DNA of 64,000 bases from Prochlorococcus sp. AG-412-I05 (GCA_003214855.1 QCLC01000002.1:1-64000); one strand, 5' to 3'. Positions 9,150-17,967 are shown, counted from the first letter of the stretch. Notes: generated from the sequence alone by a model not told the origin. Numbers and translations are program-made.

Positions 9150-9521
9150 ATGCCTCAACCACATGTGTGGAAGTCAGTTGATTTCATTGGCAGGCTTTGC
9201 TTAGCCGCAGTTTTTGTTGTCGCAGTACCGTCAAAGATAACCAAGTTCTCATCAGTAGTTGAATCAATTTCCGGGCAAGGGGTCCCAGCACCATTAGCAC
9301 CCTTCTTGTTGTTGGCAGCAATTGCCTGCCTTGTTGTTGGATCAGTACTTCTTCTATTTGGCAAGAGTCAAAAACTTGGAGCATTACTATTACTCATCTT
9401 TCTTGTGCCTACAACAATCATCTTCCATGCATTCCCCTTTCAGCCTAAAGCACTATTTATGAATCTTGGATTGATTGGTGGCCTTACTCTAGCGTTGACT
9501 AGACCAAAATTCATCGAATGA
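9150..9521 (+). CDS. DoxX-family membrane protein
   Basis: Starting at the ATG at 9150, the protein has 123 aa and four hydrophobic helices: DFIGRLCLAAVFVVAVPSKI, then a loop containing SSVVESISGQGVPAPLAP, then LLLAAIACLVVGSVLLLFG, GALLLLIFLVPTTIIFHAFP and ALFMNLGLIGGLTLAL. The order and the KITKF...GVPAP loop are characteristic of the DoxX/DUF417-like family of small inner-membrane proteins with redox-linked roles. A TTG start at 9117 would add 11 residues. It stands alone between two gene-poor stretches. Confidence 0.85.
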   Translation: MPQPHVWKSVDFIGRLCLAAVFVVAVPSKITKFSSVVESISGQGVPAPLAPFLLLAAIACLVVGSVLLLFGKSQKLGALLLLIFLVPTTIIFHAFPFQPKALFMNLGLIGGLTLALTRPKFIE

Positions 9522-10075
9522 GAGGGTTGGCGATAAATAGTAAAGAATAGGTTTCTCTATTGTTCATATGTTATTCATAGGCATAACTCTTTTTTTTGTA
9601 TGTTAAGCTAACATCAAGGCTTATAGAACTTTGTTGAATGGCCACTATCCAATAGCTGTAAAGACACGTCCGTCTGACTTGTTAATAACTTTCGTCTTGC
9701 AAGGCTTAAAAATCTAATTTATAATTTGACTTTAAAGGTGCTTTGTTCTGCCTCATGATCAGCTCGATACCAACAAGCTTAAGCTTTGCAAATATAAATC
9801 TTTGCAGGATGAATCTTGTTTCAATCTAATTTAGTTAATGGATCTGTTTTGCTTATCCAAAAGGCTTGTTCTGTGCTACGACTACATATTTAATCCATAT
9901 GTCACTCCATTCATTGTTGGCCCACTCCTTGTTTTGGTATGATGGTCTTGACTTTTAATCACTCTTTTAGACTTTAGCTAATGCCTCGTGCTTTTGATCG
10001 CTGCTTTGTTATTGACTTGATATCATGATAAATGCTAATGTTGTTGGTTTAGTTTTCCAGACTAGTCAAATCAAC
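9522..10075. other. AT-rich spacer, nothing recognised
   Basis: About 550 AT-rich bases between the DoxX gene and the convergent hypothetical gene. I see no coding frame, RNA gene or clear repeat. Confidence 0.5.
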
Positions 10076-10708
10076 CTAAGACAAAGGAGCTGAATTAGAA
10101 TCCAGGTAATCTGCCTGACCACTATCCAAATAAGGCTTGATGGTGTTATTAAAATGATCTTCGCTACAAGTCAGCATGATCAATCCGTTACTTATTTCCC
10201 AATCCCAGTGTTGTTCTTTTTCTTGCTTGGCAAATTCTAAATTTCTTACTGTTACAGGTAATGAGGATGTGATTAGCCTAACACTCTCATTTTCTTCTGC
10301 TTCAATCACGTCATTACACTCTTCTTCTAGAAAAGCATCCCATTTCTTAGCAATCGCTTCCAATTCCTTATTATTAGAGTTTTCAGAAAGCCACTTCCTA
10401 TTGAAATCACTAGCGCCAACTTCTCCTCTACCATCCTCAAGAATAGACCTCAAGAGGTAGTCTTTATTCCGGTCAAAAAGTTCTATTTTTTGGCCATTCG
10501 ACAAAAGCAGTAGTTGTGCTGGAGGGGGAGATTTATAGGCTCTGCCAATAGAAGGAAGGTCAAGTCCACCGATCCTTCCCTGCACATCATCCCAACAGTA
10601 ATTTAACCAACGATCAACCCAGAAAATCTTATAAGAGATTAATTGTTGTTGACTAAGGCTGAAGTGGTCAAACAGGAAGTCTTCTTGCTTCATGACGCTT
10701 GCTGTCAT
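10076..10708 (-). CDS. Hypothetical soluble protein (210 aa)
   Basis: The frame is open from a TTG at 10729. The ATG at 10708, giving MTASVMKQEDFLFDHFSLSQ, is the more likely start, and another ATG stands at 10693. The protein is acidic and lacks a signal peptide or membrane helix. It is rich in aromatics in its first third (KIFWVDRWLNYCWDD) and has a middle helix-rich part (KELEAIAKKWDAFLEEECND). I do not recognise a family. It is isolated, with about 500 bases of empty sequence on either side. Confidence 0.65.
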   Translation of the reverse strand: MTASVMKQEDFLFDHFSLSQQQLISYKIFWVDRWLNYCWDDVQGRIGGLDLPSIGRAYKSPPPAQLLLLSNGQKIELFDRNKDYLLRSILEDGRGEVGASDFNRKWLSENSNNKELEAIAKKWDAFLEEECNDVIEAEENESVRLITSSLPVTVRNLEFAKQEKEQHWDWEISNGLIMLTCSEDHFNNTIKPYLDSGQADYLDSNSAPLS

Positions 10709-10729
10709 AGGTCCCTTTTGGCTTGACAA

Positions 10730-11223
10730 TAGATTACATCTTCTACCACTGAAGCTGTGAAAATGTTTGAGAACTATGGTAAATAGCCTGAATGTATAAA
10801 AACCCTATTACTATTGGTTTTATTATTTTCACGCAGAGAACTAATTATCTCGAAGCTGAATCTAACCAGTCATCACTTATCGCTATAATTCTGGTCTCAT
10901 TATCAGAAAATAAGATAATTACTTTTAAGCCAGTTGAATTATTTATGTGAATCTTGATCAGATTGTTTATTGAGCCATGCTGCTAGGCAAAGATTGTGCT
11001 CAAATATTTAATTTTAGCTACTGTAGTTATGCATCAACTCATCGACAATTTGTTTCATAAGTATCGCTAAAGATTGGCTCCTTTCGTTTTTTCAGTCTCA
11101 TTGGATTGACTCGTTACCTGCTTTGAATTCTGCTTCCTGTGATATTGTATTTCTTAAGATAAATCCTATGTAACCATCTCAATTATCTAATGGACAATAT
11201 GAATTAATAGCCGTCTACTCTTG
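10730..11223. other. AT-rich spacer, nothing recognised
   Basis: About 490 bases with no convincing gene on either strand. The first bases upstream of the minus-strand gene at 10076-10708 must hold its promoter, but no clear hexamers were picked out. Confidence 0.45.
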
Positions 11224-11421
11224 TTATTGCACATGTACTTTGCCTTGAATGTTGTGACGGGGATGCTCCAATGGGCTAGAGATCTTATGCCACGAAGGTC
11301 TTCCTAGATAGCATCTGTCTACAGTCGGATCCACATCTACGCCAGCATAATCATCAAGAATAATGCCAGTAGAGATGGCTCCAAGTTGATCAAGGCTTAG
11401 TTCTTGACCGTGTCGTTCCAT
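11224..11421 (-). CDS. Candidate leader-bearing small peptide (65 aa)
   Basis: From the ATG at 11421 the peptide begins MERHGQELSLDQLGAISTG. The ELSxDQLxAIS pattern closely resembles the double-glycine-type leader of exported peptides, but the last positions are TG rather than GG. The following 46 residues contain one Cys and are acidic, then basic. A TTG start at 11487 would add 22 residues. The likeness to the ELSTDELKSVSGG leaders at 21.7-22.5 kb is seen in the sequence; an exported-peptide role is inferred. Confidence 0.45.
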   Translation of the reverse strand: MERHGQELSLDQLGAISTGIILDDYAGVDVDPTVDRCYLGRPSWHKISSPLEHPRHNIQGKVHVQ

Positions 11422-11655
11422 GGATATTGTTTTACTCTGGTTGAGAAGGTTATTTGCCTTCGATGTAGTTAGCTTTTCGCTGATCAATCGCTCTGGAGGT
11501 GATCTGGCTCAAATGCAAGTTGAACTTGTTCAAAGATCTCTAACTCCAGGGAAAGCTCCGCTGGCGAATGGAGAGCGCTTGAGGCGGCTGTTTACTACCT
11601 TTCCTTCTTTGCCAGTTGCTTCTTTGGCCATTCCCTCCAGGGAGGGACTGTGTGA

Positions 11656-11930
11656 TCACAAGCGACCCACCCCATAAAAAACCCAGGCAAAAACCAGCCA
11701 CTGCTGCCTCTGGCTAGCATCACCCAGATCCCAAGTGCAAATCAAGGCCAGGCCAACCATTGTGACCACTCCCTCGCATAGAGCTCCTGCCACTGCACCA
11801 GACCTTTCTCAGCCTTCTTCCCGTTGACGATTTCGACATTTAGCAAACCATTGGATGCTGTTATGACCGGTCCTATTCGATCGCGCCATTGTCTGCCTTC
11901 TATGCGCTGCTTCGCTCTGCGGGATAGCGC
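11656..11930 (-). pseudogene. Remnant of an unrecognised membrane-type protein
   Basis: Two protein-like minus frames overlap. The first (11742-11930) has no ATG and reads [40 protein letters not shown] and so on to a stop. The second (11656 to about 11815) reads GVVTMVGLALICTWDLGDAS, then QRQQWLVFAWVFYGVGRL. They would join through a frameshift in the overlap. The second part is hydrophobic. The family is not recognised. The region starts right after the TAG at 11931-11933 and lies opposite the upstream side of rlmH. Confidence 0.35.
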
Positions 11931-12022
11931 CTAGAGAACTTCAATCAAAATTCTCTTCTGGGGATCTGTTGAACAGTGCATCTAACCGAGCATCATGGAG
12001 AGGGATATTGCTGCACTGCTTC

Positions 12023-12457
12023 TTGAGAAACTGTGCGTTTCGAATCATCGCCGTTGGCAAGGTACGCAAAGGCTGGATCCAAGACGGACTAGCGATGTAT
12101 CAAAAACGCCTACCAGGCTTGATGATCACAGAGATTCGAGATGCATCTCTGCAGCGAGAAGCAGAAGCGATCCTGGCTGCACTGAATAGCAATGAAGTGT
12201 TGGTCCCTCTCAGCGAAGAAGGGGAAGTGCTGACTTCAGTCTCCTTTGCTAAACGCCTGGAAAAATATGGCTCTCAACGTCTTGCCTTTGTGATTGGTGG
12301 TGCTGATGGCCTATCAGCAGAGCTGAAAAACTCAACCCAATGGCAGCTCAGCTTGTCTGCGATGACGCTTCCCCATGAACTTGCTCGCCTGTTGCTTGTG
12401 GAGCAGCTCTACCGAGCTCAGACCATCCTGCAAGGAGGTAAATACCACAGGGGCTAA
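12023..12457 (+). CDS. rlmH: 23S rRNA pseudouridine-1915 N3-methyltransferase
   Basis: RlmH is a small SPOUT methyltransferase that modifies pseudouridine 1915 in helix 69 of 23S rRNA. The sequence shows [16 protein letters not shown] at the N-terminus, then the SAM-binding trefoil-knot loop [16 protein letters not shown], and the C-terminal [20 protein letters not shown] with the final KYHR. No ATG fits. The TTG at 12023 gives 144 aa, close to the family's usual length. Another TTG at 11969 would add 18 residues that do not look like RlmH. Neither start has a clear ribosome-binding site. Confidence 0.9.
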   Translation: MRNCAFRIIAVGKVRKGWIQDGLAMYQKRLPGLMITEIRDASLQREAEAILAALNSNEVLVPLSEEGEVLTSVSFAKRLEKYGSQRLAFVIGGADGLSAELKNSTQWQLSLSAMTLPHELARLLLVEQLYRAQTILQGGKYHRG

Positions 12458-12816
12458 CGATTCAACAGATCTGAACAGCGATCACTGATAAATCAGCTGC
12501 ATTCGATTAATGCGATAACACTTGAGCACACTGAAAAGGAAATCAGGTTAAGACAATGATGATGCTCAAATGTCAGCCTGCTTTAGCAACATATGCCACC
12601 ACACTTTCTCTAGAATGAAATTCAACCATCCTCCTAGTCTTTATCAATTGCCAGCCTGCGCATCTGTTGCTTCTTAGTTAAGTAATTAATAGTAGAACCT
12701 TAAAATAGGATGCTGATCAATTTCAACTCACTAATATTAACTTTTATCTGACTAAGCTTACAGGTTTTTTAAAACTTGTTGTTGTCCAGCAGTCGATCAA
12801 TTGAGGTCTTCTTGAT
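12458..12816. other. Spacer, nothing recognised
   Basis: About 360 bases between rlmH and a broken 2TM-domain gene. No coding frame or structure was supported. Confidence 0.45.
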
Positions 12817-13077
12817 ATGCATGATGACGAATTCTTACGTAACAAAGCGGTATTATAACTCGCAAAGAAAAGGATATTCAAGGGACAGGTTCAGGCCTAC
12901 TTCACTGTGAACCTTGCTCTGACTGTGATTTGGTTGGTAGCTGGCATGGGCTACTTTTGCCCCATTTTGCCTATTTTGGGATGGGGCATTTCTCTTGCTG
13001 TTGAGTTTTGGAAGCTTGCTCATCCAGAGAGAGACTTCAGCACAGGAGAGATCAAGGCAGGGATGCGTCGCAGTTGA
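12817..13077 (+). pseudogene. 2TM-domain protein gene with one in-frame stop
   Basis: An ATG at 12817, with GAGG about 11 bases upstream, opens MHDDEFLRNKAVL. TAA follows at 12856, and then the same frame continues LAKKRIFKGQVQAYFTVNLA, LTVIWLVAGMGYFCPILPIL, GWGISLAVEFWKLAHP, to a TGA at 13075. The whole matches the 2TM-domain layout (D-E-x-R-x-A...K...Y...VN...W...G..F.PI.PI.GWGI). The single TAA is therefore most likely a nonsense change in a real 86-aa gene. Initiation downstream, for example at a GTG in the first helix, would lose the N-terminal part. Confidence 0.75.
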
Positions 13078-13322
13078 TTGAAATCAACAATATTGCATAC
13101 GCCCTTATTGTAAAAAGACCTCTTTTAATTGAATCCTATATGTGCCACGCGAGATATAAGGAATCATGTTTTTAGTAGTATTAAGTCATGAATTTAATTT
13201 TTGAAAATCACTAATGCCTGAATATTGTTCTTTCATATTAATAGCTATCAAGGCTATTCCTTTAAGGAAGACCGCTAAACTAAGCTTCCAATCTCCTTGG
13301 TTCACCCTTTTGTCAAAGGACC

Positions 13323-13784
13323 ATGAAAAATCGATGGCTTGCACCACTAGCAATCATTGCGATTTCAACTATTACTTCAATACCATTGAATGCGCATGAT
13401 GATGGTCATGGGGGAAGGGCGCTTGGAATCAAGGTTGAAACACTTGCACAAAGCACTGATCAATGGGATGGGGATTCGCTCCCGCATTACCCAGCCAGCA
13501 CTGCTGAGATTACAGTTTTGCGCATCACGATTCCAGCCGGAGTCACCCTGCCATTGCATACCCACCCCGTCATCAACGCAGGAGTGATTCTCCAAGGCAA
13601 GCTTCAGCTAAGCCTTCAAGATGGAACGACACGCCTTCTCAAACAGGGTGATGCGTTGATTGAGGTGGTGAATACAGTTCATACAGGCAAAAGTCTTGGT
13701 CCAAAAGATGCTGTTGTTCTCGTTTTTTATGCCGGAAGTAAGGATCTTCCGACGACTGTTCAGGTGAAAGAGAAAGCCCTTTGA
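13323..13784 (+). CDS. Secreted cupin-domain protein
   Basis: The 153-aa protein starts with a signal peptide (MKNRWLAPLAIIAISTITSI, cleavage near NAHD, residue 24). A His-rich segment (HDDGHGG) and a single cupin barrel follow. Cupin motif 1 is GVTLPLHTHPVINAGVILQG and motif 2 is GDALIEVVNTVHTGKSLG. The histidines of HTHP and VHTG could bind a metal. Exported single-domain cupins of this kind have no assigned reaction. A second frame upstream at 13214 is a shadow. It stands alone. Confidence 0.88.
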   Translation: MKNRWLAPLAIIAISTITSIPLNAHDDGHGGRALGIKVETLAQSTDQWDGDSLPHYPASTAEITVLRITIPAGVTLPLHTHPVINAGVILQGKLQLSLQDGTTRLLKQGDALIEVVNTVHTGKSLGPKDAVVLVFYAGSKDLPTTVQVKEKAL

Positions 13785-13925
13785 GAAAGGTTCCTTAGGC
13801 AGCGCTTAAAACGTAAAAGCTGGCAGGTGCAACAGAGCAGCTCGATCAAGCACAAGCAATTCTGAAAAGAGGTTGCTACAGCCTGGGGCACGCCCCTATC
13901 GGTCCCCATCACAAGACAGACGTCA

Positions 13926-13943
13926 TGGTGCAGCTGTACTATT
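13926..13943 (+). promoter_or_regulatory. LexA-box-like SOS operator upstream of umuD
   Basis: TGGTGCAGCTGTACTATT ends 21 bases before the umuD ATG. The core GGTGCAGCTGTACT fits the cyanobacterial LexA box RGTACNNNDGTWCB except for G at the fourth position. The same 18-base pattern, 15 identical, stands before umuC at 15504-15521. The embedded TACTAT could also serve as a -10 element, so a repressor bound here would block the promoter. Confidence 0.6.
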
Positions 13944-13964
13944 GAAAAGACACCCGATGTCGCG

Positions 13965-14441
13965 ATGGAGTTCAGCGAGCCTCTTCTTCATTTGCGCTCT
14001 GAACGGAAGCAGCTGATCCTGCCATTAGCGAGTGAGCATGTGGCGGCAGGTTTCCCCTCTCCTGCTGAGGACTATGCCGAGATCGGCATCGACCTCAACG
14101 AACAGTTGATTCGTCATCCAGCTAGCACCTTCTTCCTGCGTGTTAGCGGCCACTCAATGACAGGTGTTGGCATCCACAATGGCGACCTATTGGTTGTCGA
14201 CCGCAGCCTAGATGCACAGCCCGGTCACATCGTGGTAGCGATTCTTGATGGTGCCTTCACACTCAAACAACTTGTCCGCCACCGTGGTGTACTGCGTCTA
14301 GAGGCCGCTCATTCCAATTACCCACCGCTGGATTTGGCTCGCTTCGGTGACGTGCAAATCTGGGGCGTGGCAGTGCATTCCATTCATAGCCTCAACCCTT
14401 TGCAGCAGATATCCCACTCAACACAACGCCTACATGAATAG
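13965..14441 (+). CDS. umuD: UmuD-like SOS mutagenesis protein (S24 peptidase)
   Basis: The 158-aa LexA/UmuD-type protein cleaves itself and, as UmuD', joins UmuC to form translesion DNA polymerase V. The Ala-Gly cleavage site is visible in VAAGFPSPAEDY near residue 28. The catalytic Ser is in VSGHSMTGVGIHNGD and the catalytic Lys in GAFTLKQLVRH. It lacks a DNA-binding domain, so it is not LexA. An SOS-type operator lies just upstream. The partner umuC is 1.1 kb downstream, separated by an opposite-strand gene, which is unusual. Confidence 0.93.
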   Translation: MEFSEPLLHLRSERKQLILPLASEHVAAGFPSPAEDYAEIGIDLNEQLIRHPASTFFLRVSGHSMTGVGIHNGDLLVVDRSLDAQPGHIVVAILDGAFTLKQLVRHRGVLRLEAAHSNYPPLDLARFGDVQIWGVAVHSIHSLNPLQQISHSTQRLHE

Positions 14442-14554
14442 GCTCACAATAGGCAAGACGATGAATAAGGCTGCCAAGTATAGCAATAGTGTTGTTGTTA
14501 ATATCTAAAAATATTACCTTAAGATCGTATATAGAGATAGGCAAGTTTGGTGCA

Positions 14555-15136
14555 TCAAATGGCTGACTTTTGTTCACCAAGATCGCGCAAGGCAAGGATG
14601 CGATCAGACCAATAACAATGAGATGAGCCTTTGAAATCCCATAACGTGTCGGTCAACTGACCAAGCCATTGACGCCTTTCTTGTTGTTCATTTGCCTCTT
14701 GATCGGAAACCCAAGCAGAAACAGAGGTGTGGGAATAATCCAGGGATTTCTCCTCCGGACCCCTTGCCCAGCCAAGATCTGCCAGATACTCGTGAACACA
14801 TTCATCTACAAATACAAACCAATCATGCAAGTGTTTAATACCATTGGCCTTAATAGCTTTTTGCTGAAGCTCTGATGCTCCTTCTGGAGACTCAACATGG
14901 CCATGCACAGCTAAGATTTCTTCTCTGATATTGAGCCATTCGCAATCACCCTTTGATTGAAGATTATAGTAACGTTCGCGGAACTGATCATCTTCCTTGC
15001 AAAGCCATTCGATCCAGACTTCTTCCATCAACTCTCTGATTTCTTGCTTGTCTCCTCTAGATAGCCATTCAGAGAAGGTTTCCTTACTGATTCTCTGAAT
15101 AATATCTTTCTGATGCTTGCTTAGAGTTGGTGCCAT
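14555..15136 (-). CDS. Hypothetical protein inserted between umuD and umuC
   Basis: A 193-aa soluble, charged, Trp-rich protein starting MAPTLSKHQKDIIQRISKET. An AAGGA 7 bases upstream supports the ATG at 15136; the frame extends to an ATG at 15193. Text such as SEWLSRGDKQEIRELMEEVW and EEKSLDYSHTSVSAWVSDQE shows helical, acidic character and no membrane segment. I do not recognise the family. It runs against umuD and umuC, so it is not part of their transcription unit and may have been inserted between them. Confidence 0.65.
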   Translation of the reverse strand: MAPTLSKHQKDIIQRISKETFSEWLSRGDKQEIRELMEEVWIEWLCKEDDQFRERYYNLQSKGDCEWLNIREEILAVHGHVESPEGASELQQKAIKANGIKHLHDWFVFVDECVHEYLADLGWARGPEEKSLDYSHTSVSAWVSDQEANEQQERRQWLGQLTDTLWDFKGSSHCYWSDRILALRDLGEQKSAI

Positions 15137-15503
15137 TGCAAATCCTTTTGTCTTGTTGGTTTTACAAAAGACCCGACCGACGCGGTTGCTCATAACATGG
15201 AATCAACCTATGTGGCCAGGTCCAGTTAAGACGTCATAGACGACTTTTTGTAGACATTGTTAGGGATTCAGCTACGCCTAGCCGGCCATTGAGTCAGCAT
15301 CCTTTATTGCAAAGGTCTCTAGGCCACAGCGACAGGCTTGACGGTGGAAACCTTGATGCAGCCAAGCAAGACGAATGCCGCCAAACAACCAATCAAAGTG
15401 ATGATTGGCTGCAAGTCTGCATTGACATTCTCCTCGCCACATCGACGACAACCATTGCGACTGGCTGTCACAGCAAAGCATGATCTCGCCACCAGACAGG
15501 CAC

Positions 15504-15521
15504 TGGTGCATCCGTACTATT
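15504..15521 (+). promoter_or_regulatory. LexA-box-like SOS operator upstream of umuC
   Basis: TGGTGCATCCGTACTATT lies 35 bases before the umuC ATG at 15557. It shares TGGTGCA-N3-GTACTATT with the site before umuD. Against RGTACNNNDGTWCB it has two mismatches (G for A in the left half, C at the D position). The position supports the ATG at 15557 as the true umuC start and suggests separate promoters for the two genes. Confidence 0.55.
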
Positions 15522-15556
15522 ACGATGCATGCTTTCGTTCGCTTTCCTCTAGCGCC

Positions 15557-16831
15557 ATGTCTCGGGTCACGGCCCTGATCGACGGCAACAATTTCTATGC
15601 CTCCTGTGAGCAAAGCCTTGACGCCTCGCTAATCGGTCGTCCTCTGGTCGTGCTCTCCAACAACGATGGCTGCATTGTTGCTCGCAGCTCCGAAGCGCGT
15701 GCTCTCGGTATCAGCATGGGCACGCCCTATTTCAAGGTCCGTCACAAATTGGACCGACTTGGTGTTGTCGTGCGCAGCTCCAACTACGCCCTCTACGGCG
15801 ATATGAGCCAACGACTGATGAGCTTGCTGGAAGCCCATTGTGAGGAGCTGGAGATCTACTCCATTGATGAAGCCTTTGCTTACATCAATGGTCCCTCTGA
15901 TGACAACCTAAAGCCCTGGGCCCGTCAATTGCGGGCCCAGGTGCATCGCAACCTCGGGCTACCGATAGCGATCGGACTTGGCGCCAGCAAAGGTCAGGCC
16001 AAACTAGCCAACCACCTAGCCAAGGCCATACCGGCTCACGCTGGAGTGTTCAACCTACTCACCGCTAGTGATCCAGATCCATGGCTCGAGAGCGTCGCTA
16101 TCGAAAATGTATGGGGCATCGGTCGCAAGTTAGCCCACTGGTGCCGACTTAGAGGCGTAACCAATGCCCGACAATTGCGCGATATGCCACGTAGCAAACT
16201 TCATGTCCGCTGCGGTGTTGTAGGCATACGCCTACAACGAGAACTACAAGGTCATGCCTGTCTTCCTCTATCCCTAGCCCCAACATCAAAACAGGAAACC
16301 TGCGTTAGCCGCAGCTTTAGCCGACCAATCGCCAACCTAGAGGAATTACGCCAGGCAATCGCAACCTACGTGGTGCGCGCCAGTGAAAAACTGCGACGAC
16401 AACAGCAACGGGCCGGGACCCTCACCCTATTCACACGTACCAGCCCATTTGCGCCATCGTTTTACAGCCAAGCCGCTACCATCCAACTGGACCTGCCAAG
16501 CAACGACACTACAATCTTGCTAGCAGCAGCCCTGCCACTAGTAGAGCGAATTTACCGGCCCCATTGCCGCTTAATCAAAGCCGGGGTGCTGATGCAAAAC
16601 CTACAGAGCGCAGACCATCTGCAACAACACCTACTGGTAGCAGTTAATGCTGATGAGCAGCATCGCCGCGATCGACTAATGAACACCATCGACCGACTCA
16701 ATCAGCGTTACGGCAGCGGAACCGTTCGCTGGGCGGTTTGTGGCATGCAGCCAGGATGGAGCATGCGTCGTCATCAACTCAGCCGCGCGGCTACAACTCG
16801 CCTCAATGACGTGCCGCTGGTGCTGGCCTGA
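15557..16831 (+). CDS. umuC: UmuC-like Y-family DNA polymerase V catalytic subunit
   Basis: A 424-aa error-prone polymerase for bypass of DNA lesions with UmuD'. The palm starts RVTALIDGNNFYASCEQSLD with the first catalytic Asp. YSIDEAFAY near residue 102 carries the paired Asp-Glu. A helix-hairpin-helix thumb follows (VENVWGIGRKLAHW in variant form: AIENVWGIGRKL), and the little-finger domain covers about residues 240-350. The frame is open from 15338, but residues before MSRVTALIDG do not match the family, so the ATG at 15557 is taken. A LexA-type site lies 35 bases upstream. Confidence 0.95.
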   Translation: MSRVTALIDGNNFYASCEQSLDASLIGRPLVVLSNNDGCIVARSSEARALGISMGTPYFKVRHKLDRLGVVVRSSNYALYGDMSQRLMSLLEAHCEELEIYSIDEAFAYINGPSDDNLKPWARQLRAQVHRNLGLPIAIGLGASKGQAKLANHLAKAIPAHAGVFNLLTASDPDPWLESVAIENVWGIGRKLAHWCRLRGVTNARQLRDMPRSKLHVRCGVVGIRLQRELQGHACLPLSLAPTSKQETCVSRSFSRPIANLEELRQAIATYVVRASEKLRRQQQRAGTLTLFTRTSPFAPSFYSQAATIQLDLPSNDTTILLAAALPLVERIYRPHCRLIKAGVLMQNLQSADHLQQHLLVAVNADEQHRRDRLMNTIDRLNQRYGSGTVRWAVCGMQPGWSMRRHQLSRAATTRLNDVPLVLA

Positions 16832-16860
16832 AACTTAGAATTGAATTTCAACAGATTTAC

Positions 16861-17169
16861 TTAGTTAGGGTATTGGGCTGGATTTGGGTTGCTCGGTTCC
16901 ATCCACATTTCCAATCCATATAGAATGCACCACGCAGAGAAGAAAGACGTAACAATCAATAGAAAAGCTACTATGAAAAAAGTCTTGGTTATTAGGCGAA
17001 CAGTTGAGAATTCGGCTGAAGATCTAGCCGGTAATAAGTGAGGAGATTCATGAGCCATGCAAGTAGAGCAAATTATTGATGACCCTCCCGTACGCTGAAT
17101 ACTCTTGGCAAATGCTTCAGTAATCTCAACAGATTTACCGCAAAGTCTGCAAAGGTGACTGAACGCCAT
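16861..17169 (-). CDS. Small zinc-ribbon plus membrane-helix protein
   Basis: The 102-aa protein has two Cys pairs, CRLCGK near residue 7 and CSTCMA near residue 35, which could hold one zinc. Toward the C-terminus comes a hydrophobic helix (TFFIVAFLLIVTSFFSAWCI). The layout, an N-terminal zinc ribbon with a C-terminal anchor, resembles the 76-aa protein at 39338-39568, but the sequences do not align closely. The function is unknown. It converges on umuC, whose stop is 30 bases away. Confidence 0.6.
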   Translation of the reverse strand: MAFSHLCRLCGKSVEITEAFAKSIQRTGGSSIICSTCMAHESPHLLPARSSAEFSTVRLITKTFFIVAFLLIVTSFFSAWCILYGLEMWMEPSNPNPAQYPN

Positions 17170-17258
17170 AAAATAATCTCAAGGCAGAATAACTGGTCTA
17201 CAGATATACAATGAAGAAGAGAGGTTTTGTTATTTGATCATTAGGGGGTGCATGCATT

Positions 17259-17555
17259 TTAAAATTGCTGCAGAAGCTGCACCTCCTCTTCGCGACGATT
17301 CAACAGCAATACCATGCGCTCACCATGGCAAGCGAGGCCGGTCTGATGACGCAGCAGCTCAGTGCTAGCCAAGGCCACCCCACAAGTTTCAACCAAAAGT
17401 ACCGGCAAAGTTGCAGCATGACCTTGCATGCCCTGCAAATCAAGCGCCTGACGCACTGCGCGTTTTGATTTCTCCATTCCCAGCCGCTCAACAAGCTGAG
17501 GCCAGAGATGATTCACCGGCGTGCAACCAGCAAAGGCAATAGGGACGTCACTCAT
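17259..17555 (-). CDS. Hypothetical protein (98 aa)
   Basis: The ATG frame starts MSDVPIAFAGCTPVNHLWPQ and ends EEEVQLLQQF. It is soluble, with three Cys and a composition similar to the core genes of this window. Residues KSKRAVRQALDLQGMQGHAA suggest a helical segment. I do not recognise the family. The next minus gene starts 49 bases further along, so the two could share a message. Confidence 0.55.
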   Translation of the reverse strand: MSDVPIAFAGCTPVNHLWPQLVERLGMEKSKRAVRQALDLQGMQGHAATLPVLLVETCGVALASTELLRHQTGLACHGERMVLLLNRREEEVQLLQQF

Positions 17556-17594
17556 CAGAGGCTAATCGCAGCAACCTTCGGATTAAAACGGCGC

Positions 17595-17849
17595 TCATGA
17601 GGAAAGTTGTTGAACAGCTCCTGCGATCATTGCCGGAGTTACCGGAATCGTCTCGATTGCATCGGCGTTATCAAGATAAGCGTCGAAGGAAGAGTAGTGA
17701 TCCACATGAGGATTGGCCCCGTCCTTCGAACAGGCTTCTGTCCAGTCGCCATCTTCAGGTTTTACCACGACATAAGCCTGGAGAGATTCCTCTAAATCAC
17801 CTCCGTCACCAATTCCTTCACCGTGCCAAATTGCTTCGTAGAAGCTCAT
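17595..17849 (-). CDS. Hypothetical acidic protein (84 aa)
   Basis: The frame starts MSFYEAIWHGEGIGDGGDLE and is strongly acidic throughout (VVKPEDGDWTEACSKDGANP, FDAYLDNADAIETIPVTPAM). There is one Cys and no membrane helix. Biased composition and a clear ATG favour a real gene; no family is recognised. It lies upstream of the 17259-17555 gene on the same strand. Confidence 0.6.
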   Translation of the reverse strand: MSFYEAIWHGEGIGDGGDLEESLQAYVVVKPEDGDWTEACSKDGANPHVDHYSSFDAYLDNADAIETIPVTPAMIAGAVQQLSS

Positions 17850-17967
17850 GCCATCAAATTTAAGAAGAGATCATCAGTTTAAAGAGCCATGTTGCAGTTA
17901 AAGGGCCTCGGTACATCTCCGTAGAGACAACCATCTGCTTAGAATGACAAGTGAGTTTCATCTTTAA

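Noticed and set aside
11420..11677. 85-codon plus-strand frame
   Set aside because: It overlaps the leader-like peptide gene on the other strand and has no recognisable domain.
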